Assembly: GCA_025363575.1 (NCBI GenBank)
Contig: JANYDM010000110.1
Location: 1-25,202, forward strand
From: Betaproteobacteria bacterium
GTDB lineage: Bacteria; Pseudomonadota; Gammaproteobacteria; Burkholderiales; SG8-41
Direction: 5' to 3'
DNA: 25,202 nt
The notes under the pieces are model-generated. The model did not search any database. It was given only the letters and a program-made list of their open reading frames with translations, and was not told where the DNA came from. Below, piece after piece: positions 1-6,897 of this stretch. A program made the position numbers and the translations under genes. Position 1 is the first letter of the stretch; each line of letters begins with the position of its first letter.

Positions 1-1
1 A

Positions 2-364
2 AAAGTCAAAGAGCGCATCAAGAATCAGCTAATCCCCGACACCAGGGTGAACATGACCTTCGAGCGCCGCCGTCCGCCGCTCGAACTGACCGCCGCCAAT
101 GCCGCGCTCGCCAAACACGCGCAGCAGATCTATAAAGAACTCGGCAAGGAGCTCGTGGTCGGCGACGTCGCGGAAGGCGGCGGCACGGATGCCGCATTCG
201 CCGCGTTAAAGACCAAGGCGCCCGTTATCGAACGCTTCGGATTGCAGGGTTTTGGCGCGCATTCGAATGACGCCGAATATGTCTACATCGATTCGATCGA
301 ACCGCGGCTCTATCTGCTGTCGCGCATGATCATGGATGTGGCGCAGGGAAAGGCGAAGTGGTGA
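2..364 (+). CDS. M20 family metallopeptidase, C-terminal part (glutamate carboxypeptidase-like)
   Basis: The reading frame is open from the first bases of the window to TGA at 362-364, so the gene begins upstream and only about 120 C-terminal residues are seen. The segment GGGTDAAFAA, followed by GLQGFGAHSNDAEYV and a closing LYLLSRMIMDVA helix, matches the end of the catalytic domain of carboxypeptidase G2-type M20 zinc peptidases. The His in GAHS is the expected late metal ligand of that family. These enzymes remove C-terminal glutamate or related residues from peptides or N-acyl amino acids. Any signal peptide lies outside the window. The GTG and ATG codons near 47-53 are internal, not starts. 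It is convergent with the receptor gene ending at 420. Family assignment is firm; the substrate is unknown. Confidence 0.85.
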   Translation, partial: KVKERIKNQLIPDTRVNMTFERRRPPLELTAANAALAKHAQQIYKELGKELVVGDVAEGGGTDAAFAALKTKAPVIERFGLQGFGAHSNDAEYVYIDSIEPRLYLLSRMIMDVAQGKAKW

Positions 365-419
365 ACTAAGTTACAGCGCGCAGCGTATTTTTCATCCTTC
401 GCCTCGCTCCGCGGCGAAT

Positions 420-1385
420 CTACTGCGGCTGAAACCCGATGTCCTTAATCAGCTTGCCGTACTTCGCATAGTCGCTTCTGATCGTCGCCGTAAAAAACTC
501 CGGCGGCTCGGCGACGATGATGAGTCCCGCTGACACCAGCTTGTCCCTGACGTCGGGCAGCTGAATCGCGCGGTTGATTTCCTGGTTGAGCAGCGTAATG
601 ATCTCGCGTGGCGTGCCGGCCGGCGCGAGAAAGCCAAACCACCCGCGGGAATCATAGCCCGGCAGAGTCTCGGCAATAGTCGGCGCGTCGAACTCGGGCA
701 CGCGTGTCGGATTGGTGATTGCCAGCAGCCGCAGCCGCCCCGAGCGGATGTGCGGCGTGAGCCCGGTGATACCGTCGATACCCGCGTCGACGTGCCCGCC
801 AATGAGATCGGTCGCAATCTGCGCGCTGCCCTTGTAAGGCACATGCACGTAAGTAAATCCGCCCATCACGCGCAGCAGCTCGATCGTCATGTGCGGAAAG
901 CCGCCTTCCCCGTTGGAGCCGAACGTGACTCTGTTCGGATGTGCCTTGGCATAATTGATCAGATATCTCACGTTTTTGAACGGCACGCTGGGGTGTACTA
1001 CCAGCGCGAGATAGTTGGTCGTCGACAATGCAATCGGCGCGAAGTCCTTGATCGGATCGTAGGGCAGCTTCTTGTAGGTGTGCGGTGCAACGACCAGATT
1101 GCCGCCCTGCCCGCCGACCAGCGTATAACCATCGGGCGCAGCCCGCGCAGCGAGCTCGAGGCCGAGCTGCCCTGCGGCGCCGGCACGATTGTCGACGATC
1201 AAATTCTGGCCGAGGCGCTCGGCAATTTTCGGGCCGATCAGCCGTGCCATGATGTCCATCGTATTGCCGGGCGGAAACGGAATAATGATGCGCACAGGTT
1301 TCACCGGGTACTGCTGCGCGCCGGCGGCGCCGGCGATCCCCCATATCACGGCCAGCCTGAATACGCGCGACAATAAATTCTTCAT
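420..1385 (-). CDS. Bug/TctC-family periplasmic solute-binding protein (321 aa)
   Basis: This is a periplasmic receptor of the tripartite tricarboxylate transporter type. A signal peptide (basic MKNLLSRVFR, hydrophobic core, AGA-Q cleavage region) precedes the family opening YPVKPVRIIIPFPPG. Further hallmarks are the DNRAGAAGQLG loop, PDGYTL, HVPYKG and a short C-terminal helix. The first ligand loop reads PPGNTMD where most relatives have PPGGGTD, so its ligand may differ from those of the neighbouring receptors. The tail (DYAKYGKLIKDIGFQPQ) is also divergent. An AGAGGAA ribosome site lies about 8 bases before the ATG. It follows the phosphoesterase gene by 27 bases on the same strand and is probably co-transcribed with it. 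No permease genes are nearby. The ligand is unknown. Confidence 0.93.
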   Translation of the reverse strand: MKNLLSRVFRLAVIWGIAGAAGAQQYPVKPVRIIIPFPPGNTMDIMARLIGPKIAERLGQNLIVDNRAGAAGQLGLELAARAAPDGYTLVGGQGGNLVVAPHTYKKLPYDPIKDFAPIALSTTNYLALVVHPSVPFKNVRYLINYAKAHPNRVTFGSNGEGGFPHMTIELLRVMGGFTYVHVPYKGSAQIATDLIGGHVDAGIDGITGLTPHIRSGRLRLLAITNPTRVPEFDAPTIAETLPGYDSRGWFGFLAPAGTPREIITLLNQEINRAIQLPDVRDKLVSAGLIIVAEPPEFFTATIRSDYAKYGKLIKDIGFQPQ

Positions 1386-1412
1386 GACAATTTCCTCTGG
1401 TTGAGCAGCGGC

Positions 1413-2273
1413 TTATTGTAGCGTCCACACGTAATCGATGGCCGCCGCAGCAGCACTTTTGCCGAGCGGCGGGAGCCCGTACATGTCGAGAATAGTGCGC
1501 AGGACGCTGTAATGGTCGATGCGGCGCGCATAGACTCCCTGCCTTATCATCGGCCCGACAAAGATCGTTGGAATGCGGTTGCCTGCGCTGTCGTCGTCTT
1601 CGTCCCAGGTCACGATCAGCAGGCTGTCGTGCGTTTCTGCCCAACGCACGTACGCATCGAGCTTCGCACGCAACCACTGGTCGCCACGGATGATGGTGTC
1701 AGTCTCAACACCGTTGTGCATGTCGTTTTCCTGGTTGGGAATCACGATGGCGACTGTCGGCAACTTTTCGAAGTCTGCAGGAAATTGCGCGAACGGCATG
1801 TTCACCGTCGCCGGCAAGTTGACGCCCTGCCAGTTGACCGCCGGGTTATGCTTGCGCTCGTAGTTGAGATAGCGGCAGCCTGCGAATCCGGCAGCCGGCA
1901 TGTCTTCCGAATATATGCCGAACGTGAGGTCCGCCGCGATGAGCGCACTCGCGAGATTCGCGCCGGACAGCCGCTGCTGGCAGGTATTGTCGACGACACC
2001 CTGCGTAGACCCCGAGAAGAATGCGAGATAGTTCGGCTGGCTCGGATGGGTGATCGCATACGATTGCGAGAATGAAGCGCCGCGGTTCGCCAGCGTATTG
2101 ATATACGGCGCCGCCATATTGCCTATGATATGGCTGAACGCGCGATTCTCCTCGAAGACGATGACGACATGCGCGGGACGCGGCAGCCGGCGCGCGGTTG
2201 CCGTGCCGTCGGCCGCTTGCGTGCCGGTGCAGCATGCCAGTGCGATAAGCAGTGCGAGGACTATTTTTTTCAC
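1413..2273 (-). CDS. Secreted AcpA-type acid phosphatase / phosphoesterase (286 aa)
   Basis: The protein belongs to the phosphoesterase family that includes bacterial phospholipase C and Francisella acid phosphatase AcpA, exported metal-dependent enzymes that hydrolyse phosphate esters. Visible motifs in order: EEN (residues 41-43), HPSQPNYL with the likely nucleophile Ser78, NDMHNG (183-188), TWDEDDD (222-228) and a late His254. I chose the GTG start at 2273 because GGGAG sits at 2279-2283 with 5 bases spacing and it gives a clean signal peptide (VKKIVLALLIALACC). An ATG in frame at 2300 has no ribosome site, and the longer in-frame extension to 2501 overlaps the divergent receptor gene. It heads a two-gene unit with the TctC gene downstream. 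It is divergent from the TctC at 2407. The substrate is not deducible. Confidence 0.82.
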   Translation of the reverse strand: MKKIVLALLIALACCTGTQAADGTATARRLPRPAHVVIVFEENRAFSHIIGNMAAPYINTLANRGASFSQSYAITHPSQPNYLAFFSGSTQGVVDNTCQQRLSGANLASALIAADLTFGIYSEDMPAAGFAGCRYLNYERKHNPAVNWQGVNLPATVNMPFAQFPADFEKLPTVAIVIPNQENDMHNGVETDTIIRGDQWLRAKLDAYVRWAETHDSLLIVTWDEDDDSAGNRIPTIFVGPMIRQGVYARRIDHYSVLRTILDMYGLPPLGKSAAAAAIDYVWTLQ

Positions 2274-2278
2274 GAAAG

Positions 2279-2283
2279 CTCCC
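2279..2283 (-). promoter_or_regulatory. Ribosome binding site deciding the GTG start of the phosphoesterase
   Basis: GGGAG on the minus strand lies 5 bases before GTG at 2273. The alternative ATG at 2300 has no purine-rich site upstream, so this site selects the shorter product with a typical signal peptide. Confidence 0.55.
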
Positions 2284-2406
2284 GGTAAGGCAGTGCTCAT
2301 TGTAGTTGATCGGGCAATCATGCCGCGCTGCGTACGACCGGCCCCGCTTGCCGACACGGCGTCATACAGGTATCGTGGCCGCAAATTATCAAACCCGGAG
2401 GAGACG

Positions 2407-3375
2407 ATGAAGGTTCTGGCTGCTGCTTTGCTCGCTACAGGTGCCGCGTTCGCAACAATCGGTAGCGCAGACGCCGCTGACACGTATCCATCGCGCCCCA
2501 TACGCTGGATCGTTGCCTACCCGCCGGGCGGCACCACCGACATACTCGCGCGCCTCACGGCGCAATACCTTACGGAGAAACTCGGTCAGCAGGTTTTGAT
2601 CGACAACCGGCCGGGCGCGGGCAACAACATCGGCACCGAACTCGTGGTCAAGGCGGCGCCGGACGGCTATACCGTGCTGCTGGTCAATCCTGCCAATGCG
2701 ATCAATACGACGCTCTACACGAATCTCAGCTTCAATTTCCTGCGCGACCTGGCCCCGGTCGCCGGCCTCGTGCGCGTGCCGAACGTGATGGAAGTGACGA
2801 CCTCGCTGCCGGCCAAGTCGATTCCCGAATTCATCGCCTACGCCAAAGCGAATCCCGGCAAGCTCATTCTCGCCTCGTCGGGCGCGGGCACATCCGTGCA
2901 CTTGTCAGGCGAGCTCTTCATGTCGATGACCGGCATCAAGATGACGCACGTGCCGTATAAAGGCGCCGGCCCTGCGCTGCCCGACCTGATTGGCGGACAA
3001 GTACACGTCATGTTCGACAACATGCCGTCATCGATCGAGTTCATCCGCTCGGGCCGGTTGCGCGCGCTCGGCGTCACCACTGCGGCGCGCTCGGCACAGC
3101 TGCCGAACGTGCCGACCGTCGCGGAGACTGTGCCCGGTTACGAGGCGAGCGCATGGTTCGGCATGGGCGCGCCCAAAGGCACGCCGGCCGAAGCCGTGAA
3201 CAAGCTCAACCGTCTCATCAACGAGGCGCTCGCCGATCCGAAAATGAAAGCGCGCTTCGCGGAACTCGGCGGCGACCCGATCGCCGGCACGCCGGCGGAC
3301 TTCTGGAAAATCCACACCTACGAAACCGAGAAGTGGGCCAAAGTCGTCAAAAGCTCAGGCGCCAAGGTGGATTGA
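2407..3375 (+). CDS. Bug/TctC-family periplasmic solute-binding protein (322 aa)
   Basis: A second receptor of the Bug family. The start at 2407 is chosen because CGGAGGAGA sits just upstream and the product then opens with a signal peptide (MKVLAAALLATGAAFATIGSA-DA) followed by YPSRPIRWIVAYPPGGTTD. The open frame continues upstream to 2050 but only as shadow of the divergent phosphoesterase gene. Family signatures: IDNRPGAGNNIG, APDGYTVLLV, MTHVPYKGAGPALPDLIGG, and a C-terminal EKWAKVVKSSGAKVD helix. The first ligand loop is PPGGTTD. The gene stands alone on the plus strand, divergent from the phosphoesterase and convergent with the GST gene, and is followed by the hairpin at 3394-3456 that may end its transcript. 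The ligand is unknown. Confidence 0.94.
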   Translation: MKVLAAALLATGAAFATIGSADAADTYPSRPIRWIVAYPPGGTTDILARLTAQYLTEKLGQQVLIDNRPGAGNNIGTELVVKAAPDGYTVLLVNPANAINTTLYTNLSFNFLRDLAPVAGLVRVPNVMEVTTSLPAKSIPEFIAYAKANPGKLILASSGAGTSVHLSGELFMSMTGIKMTHVPYKGAGPALPDLIGGQVHVMFDNMPSSIEFIRSGRLRALGVTTAARSAQLPNVPTVAETVPGYEASAWFGMGAPKGTPAEAVNKLNRLINEALADPKMKARFAELGGDPIAGTPADFWKIHTYETEKWAKVVKSSGAKVD

Positions 3376-3393
3376 GCGGAGAATAAGTGACCA

Positions 3394-3456
3394 GGTGATG
3401 GGGTGATTGAGCATCTAAATTACTCAATCACCCAATCACCCAATCACCCCGTCACC
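3394..3456. repeat. Hairpin with tandem octamer CAATCACC between convergent genes
   Basis: The left arm at 3394-3411 pairs with 3423-3440 over 18 bases with one mismatch, around an 11-base loop. The right side is a tandem array: CAATCACC at 3425, 3433 and 3441, then a degenerate copy CCGTCACC at 3449-3456. The first 15 bases of the left arm can pair instead with 3442-3456, again with one mismatch, so two alternative stems exist. There is no T-run on either strand. It lies between the receptor gene (+) and the GST gene (-). A role in ending both transcripts is plausible but not shown. Confidence 0.7.
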
Positions 3457-3467
3457 AAATAACTGCC

Positions 3468-4058
3468 TCACCGGCCCGGCCACCCCGGCAGCGCCTTGCA
3501 GCGTGCCAGCCACGCACTGAGGTGCGGATAGTTCTCAAGCGCAATGCCCGACTCGGCCGCGCTTTCGACGTAGGGGAAACACGCCACGTCGGCGATGGTG
3601 AGACGCCCCTGCGCCAGCCATTCATTGTGCTGCACGCGTTGCTCGATCGCATCCAGCGCGACGCGCGCGACTGCGTGGTTCTGCTCCAGCGTGCCCGCCG
3701 TCCAGCGTCCCTGTAAAAGTCCGCGCCGCGCATACTGCAGCCCGAACTGCACCTCGCTCGCGGCGAGCGCCAGCCATTGCATCACTTCCGCCATCGCCGC
3801 CGGCTCGAGCGGGAGCCACTGCTCCCCGCCATATTTGCGCGCGAGATAGACGAGGCAGGCGCCCGAATCCCAGATCACGGACTCCGCATCCTCTATGACC
3901 GGCACCTCGCCGCGCGGGTTCAGGCGCAGGAAATTGGCCGTCTTGTGCTCCCCCTTGGCAAAACTGATCTGCACCGTTTCGTGCGGCACGCGCAACAGCG
4001 CAAGCATGATGCGGACTTTGTACGCGTTACCCGATGCGGCGGCGCCATATAACTTCAT
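3468..4058 (-). CDS. Glutathione S-transferase family protein (196 aa)
   Basis: Cytosolic glutathione transferase. The thioredoxin-like N-terminal domain spans roughly residues 1-77: MKLYGAAASGNAYKVR with likely catalytic Ser9, the cis-proline motif EVPV (Pro53) and the glutathione gamma-glutamyl contact DSG (Asp64-Ser65). The all-helical domain follows and contains the N-capping box LTIADVA (153-159). Length is normal for the family at the short end. GAGGAGGAAG immediately precedes the ATG. It is the last gene of the minus-strand run that starts with PrpD or the receptor upstream, 40 bases after the alpha/beta hydrolase. GSTs in aromatic catabolic operons may isomerise or dehalogenate ring-derived intermediates, but its reaction here is inference. 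Confidence 0.9.
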   Translation of the reverse strand: MKLYGAAASGNAYKVRIMLALLRVPHETVQISFAKGEHKTANFLRLNPRGEVPVIEDAESVIWDSGACLVYLARKYGGEQWLPLEPAAMAEVMQWLALAASEVQFGLQYARRGLLQGRWTAGTLEQNHAVARVALDAIEQRVQHNEWLAQGRLTIADVACFPYVESAAESGIALENYPHLSAWLARCKALPGWPGR

Positions 4059-4098
4059 GCTTCCTCCTCGCTGCCCGGCTGCGCGGGCATGACTGCTG

Positions 4099-5037
4099 CT
4101 ACTTTTTCTTCAGGTGACGGTCGAAATAATCCATGAAAATATCGAACGCCTTGCGCTGGACCGGATCCGGCTTGAAGGACCCGTCTTCCTCGCGATAAAT
4201 ATACGGATAGCCATGCACCGGATGATCGAGGCTTACCCAGGTCGAATCCTTGCCGGCTTCGGTCATCCATTCGTGCGCAAGCTTGAAGATGCCCTGCAGG
4301 TGGTCCGGATCGCGGCCGATGTGCAATATCGGCACCTGGATGCGCTTGATGCGTTCCATCGCGCGCGCCTTGTTCGCGTTCTTCCGCACGACTTCGATGT
4401 CCTGGTACTGGATCTCGTTGCCTTTGCGCGGCGCGGTCGGCCCGGTATTGACGCTCAGGAACTCGTGCGACGCGCCTTCGATTGCCACCCCTGCAGTAAA
4501 CGGCGCGCCTTCGGCGGCCACTTTGAGGATCATCTCGCCGCTGTGGCTGACGCCGACGAGGCCGATCGCATTTTTTTGGACGTAGGGCAGCGTCGGCAAA
4601 TACTTGAGGATCGCGATCAGGTCGTCCGAATCGAGCGTGGGCGCCGACTTCAGCGTGCGCCCCTCGTTCGCGACGTCGTCTGCCAGATTCTGCGCTCGCG
4701 CGGTGTCCTCGTAAAGATGAGGGATCTCGTTGCGGTAGTTGACGAACACCACGACATAGCCGCGAGCGATCATTTCGTCGTGCATGGCCGCGAGACGCTC
4801 GACCTGCGATTCAATCTGCAATACGCCACCGCGGCCGTTGCCGCGGCCCACCACGATCACGGGAAAAGGACCGTCGCCGCGCGGCCGGCGTATCGCGATC
4901 GGCACGTAGATTTCATCGCGGGTGAGCACGAACGTAACGTCCATGGAAATATCTGAGCCCCGCACGGGCTTGGTAATTGCGTAGCCGTGCGACGGCAGTT
5001 CGGGCGCGATCGGCGCCGCGGATTTAATTGTTGTCAT
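4099..5037 (-). CDS. Alpha/beta hydrolase, dienelactone-hydrolase-like (312 aa)
   Basis: A cytoplasmic alpha/beta hydrolase with no signal peptide. The nucleophile elbow is VGVSHSG (residues 161-167, probable nucleophile Ser164). It has Ser in place of the usual Gly after the elbow His. The acid is probably Asp243 (HIGRDPDH) and the base His275 (DHPVHGY). The strand IPVIVVGRGNGRGG region near residues 59-71 is the oxyanion side. AAGGAG lies 6 bases before the ATG. Its start overlaps the end of the upstream amidohydrolase gene by 14 bases, indicating translational coupling and a shared pathway. The substrate could be a lactone, ester or acyl compound. Peptidase-like (S9) use of the fold is an alternative I cannot exclude. 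Confidence 0.85.
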   Translation of the reverse strand: MTTIKSAAPIAPELPSHGYAITKPVRGSDISMDVTFVLTRDEIYVPIAIRRPRGDGPFPVIVVGRGNGRGGVLQIESQVERLAAMHDEMIARGYVVVFVNYRNEIPHLYEDTARAQNLADDVANEGRTLKSAPTLDSDDLIAILKYLPTLPYVQKNAIGLVGVSHSGEMILKVAAEGAPFTAGVAIEGASHEFLSVNTGPTAPRKGNEIQYQDIEVVRKNANKARAMERIKRIQVPILHIGRDPDHLQGIFKLAHEWMTEAGKDSTWVSLDHPVHGYPYIYREEDGSFKPDPVQRKAFDIFMDYFDRHLKKK

Positions 5038-6886
5038 TGCTTACTCCTTCAAGTGGCTGCGAGGACGCGACGCCGAACTGCGCGCGGCCGGTGTCGTAAG
5101 CTGCGCGTACAAAACCAAGCACTGCCGTGCGTCGATCTTCCTGGGCAACGATGGCTTCGCCGGTTGCAACTGCGCCAGTGAAACCCTGCGTATGCCAGTG
5201 GCCCGGCGGCGGCAGCGCGCTCATTGCTGCGGCATTCAATTGCGGCGATGGGCTCACGTACACATACGGCTGCGGATAATAATGGTCACCGGGCGACAGC
5301 CCGATACCGATGGAGCGCGCGTTTTCGGCGCCTGGCGCATCGAAACTTACCAGCGTCGCCAGATCGAAATGATGCGGCCAGCATACTGCCGCGCCAGGTG
5401 CCGGATGCGCATCGGTGTAGCTGGCGCGCACTTCCTCCAGCAGATCCGCGCCGGCGTCGAACCAGTTGACGATTTCGTCGAACGCTTCGGACTCGCCGCT
5501 GAAACTGTATGCAGAGCCGCGCGCTACCGGGTGTGAAGGTATCGTGTAAGGCAGCTTCACCTCGGTCGCGGCCTTGAGACCCAGCGCGCGCAATGCCGAA
5601 TCGAGCCACACGCCGACCATGGAATCGCGCCGGCCCGCCAGTTCGTAAGTATCGAGCACCAGGCTGCCGCGCATGAGGATGAGCGCGAGGCCGGCGAGGC
5701 GCAGCCCCACACGCACGTGCGCGCTGTCCGACGGCATGGGCTGCGAGAAGAGAGCGCCGCGCTCACTGTCCCAGGTCAGACTCGAATGGCTATCGTCCGG
5801 CAGCGCGTCGAGGTTCGCGCGCGCAGCCCTGGTCGGCCACTGCGCCGCGTGATGCGCGACGCTGCGCGCCTTGACGAGCGCCGTCGGCGCCTTGTTACCG
5901 AGTGTGCTCCAGTCAAATTGCATCGTATTGCTTTCTCCAGGCGCGTCTGCAGCGGCGATTATAGTGGTTCCCGGAAGCGGAATATCCGCGGGCGATGACG
6001 CGAATCCGTACAACCGCGCCGGATTGTCGACGAGAATGCGTTTGCGCACGGTTTCATCCGGTGCCCATGATGCCAGGACATCGAGCAGGTCACCGTCATT
6101 CGGCATGAAGCCCGCGAAGCGCGAATGCGGCCAGTCGCTCGCCCATACGCAGCGATCCGGCGCCGCATCAATGAGCGCGCGCGCAAATGGCAGGACGCCC
6201 GGATACGGCGGACGCGGATCGCCGAAGCGGTTCGGCGACGACAGCTTCACCCATGTATGGCCTTCGCGCAGCAGCACGAGCAATTCCTGAAAACCCGGAT
6301 GATCCACGCCTGCGTCCACGGGCATATGCCCAAGATGATCGATGACGATATCGACCGGCAGCCTGCGCAGACGGTCCGCCATCGTCACCAGATTGCGCGC
6401 GTCGAGATGAAATTGCAGGTGCCAGCCGAAGGGCGCGATTTTCTGCGCGATCGCTTCCATGTCTTTCAGGTCGTCCGACCTCACATTGCGCGGATTGAGC
6501 CGCACGCCGCGGAAACCGGCTTCGTTCAAGCGCGCGATTTCCTGCGTCGTCACACTGCCATCGAGCAGCGCAATGCCGCGCCATTGACCGCCCGATTCCT
6601 TCAGCACATCGTAAGTGACGTCATTGCCATCGAAGATGCCGGTCTGCACGATTACCGCACGGTCGAGACCCAATGTTTTCAGCATGTGACGGTAATCGTC
6701 CACCGTCGCGGCGGACGGTGTATAGCGGCGCACCGTCTTGTACGGATAGCGCCCGGGGTCGCCAAAAATATGTGCGTGGCAATCGCACGCGCCTTGCGGC
6801 ACCTTGAAAGACGGCGGGTGCGGGTCGAGGTCGGGGGCCGCGCACGGCTGGTCGATGGAAACACCTGCTTCGTTGATTTCGGACAT
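5024..6886 (-). CDS. Amidohydrolase (2-pyrone-4,6-dicarboxylate lactonase-like) fused to an unassigned C-terminal domain (620 aa)
   Basis: Residues 1-296 form a TIM-barrel amidohydrolase of the PDC lactonase (LigI-like) group: ACDCHAHIFG (metal-site His37, His39), FHLDARN (155-165), IDHLGHM (His183) and CVWASDWPHS (catalytic Asp251), ending in the usual DNPARLYGF. LigI relatives open lactones or hydrolyse carboxylates. Residues 297-321 are a linker, and 322-620 form a separate domain, rich in W/P/H (CWPHHFDLATLV, GLSPGDHYYPQPY, GHWHTQGFTGAV). It faintly recalls DUF5996-type proteins, but I cannot assign it. The frame is continuous. An ATG at 5923 with GGAGAAAG upstream could start the second domain separately. 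The gene lies 11 bases after PrpD and overlaps the hydrolase downstream by 14 bases. Confidence 0.82.
   Translation of the reverse strand: MSEINEAGVSIDQPCAAPDLDPHPPSFKVPQGACDCHAHIFGDPGRYPYKTVRRYTPSAATVDDYRHMLKTLGLDRAVIVQTGIFDGNDVTYDVLKESGGQWRGIALLDGSVTTQEIARLNEAGFRGVRLNPRNVRSDDLKDMEAIAQKIAPFGWHLQFHLDARNLVTMADRLRRLPVDIVIDHLGHMPVDAGVDHPGFQELLVLLREGHTWVKLSSPNRFGDPRPPYPGVLPFARALIDAAPDRCVWASDWPHSRFAGFMPNDGDLLDVLASWAPDETVRKRILVDNPARLYGFASSPADIPLPGTTIIAAADAPGESNTMQFDWSTLGNKAPTALVKARSVAHHAAQWPTRAARANLDALPDDSHSSLTWDSERGALFSQPMPSDSAHVRVGLRLAGLALILMRGSLVLDTYELAGRRDSMVGVWLDSALRALGLKAATEVKLPYTIPSHPVARGSAYSFSGESEAFDEIVNWFDAGADLLEEVRASYTDAHPAPGAAVCWPHHFDLATLVSFDAPGAENARSIGIGLSPGDHYYPQPYVYVSPSPQLNAAAMSALPPPGHWHTQGFTGAVATGEAIVAQEDRRTAVLGFVRAAYDTGRAQFGVASSQPLEGVSNDNN
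5958..5963 (-). promoter_or_regulatory. Possible internal -10 box (TATAAT) in the fusion linker
   Basis: A perfect TATAAT occurs on the minus strand inside the linker coding region, 34 bases before the internal ATG at 5923, with GGAGAAAG in between. No convincing -35 box is seen at 17 bases. It may be a leftover promoter from when the C-terminal domain was a separate gene, or coincidence. Confidence 0.25.
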
Positions 6887-6897
6887 GGCTTTGGTTG

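Noticed and set aside
399..418. TTCGCC/GGCGAA inverted repeat after the peptidase gene as terminator
   Set aside because: Six-base stem and no T-run on either strand; too weak to call.
652..1677. Minus-strand open frame of 341 codons across the first TctC and the phosphoesterase end
   Set aside because: Shadow frame: composition is Arg/Ala/Cys-rich without motifs and it covers two recognisable genes in another frame.
2050..2406. N-terminal extension of the TctC gene at 2407
   Set aside because: It overlaps the divergent phosphoesterase gene and would bury the signal peptide; the GGAGGAG site supports 2407.
3425..3456. Short CRISPR-like tandem repeat
   Set aside because: The units are 8 bases with no spacers; it is a simple tandem repeat within a hairpin.
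4114..4956. Long plus-strand open frame (280 codons) opposite the alpha/beta hydrolase
   Set aside because: Arg/His-rich composition typical of antisense shadow in high-GC coding DNA; the minus-strand gene has full motifs and a ribosome site.
5958..5990. Full sigma-70 promoter upstream of the second amidohydrolase domain
   Set aside because: The -10 box is perfect but no -35 box is found at normal spacing, so only the -10 was recorded with low confidence.
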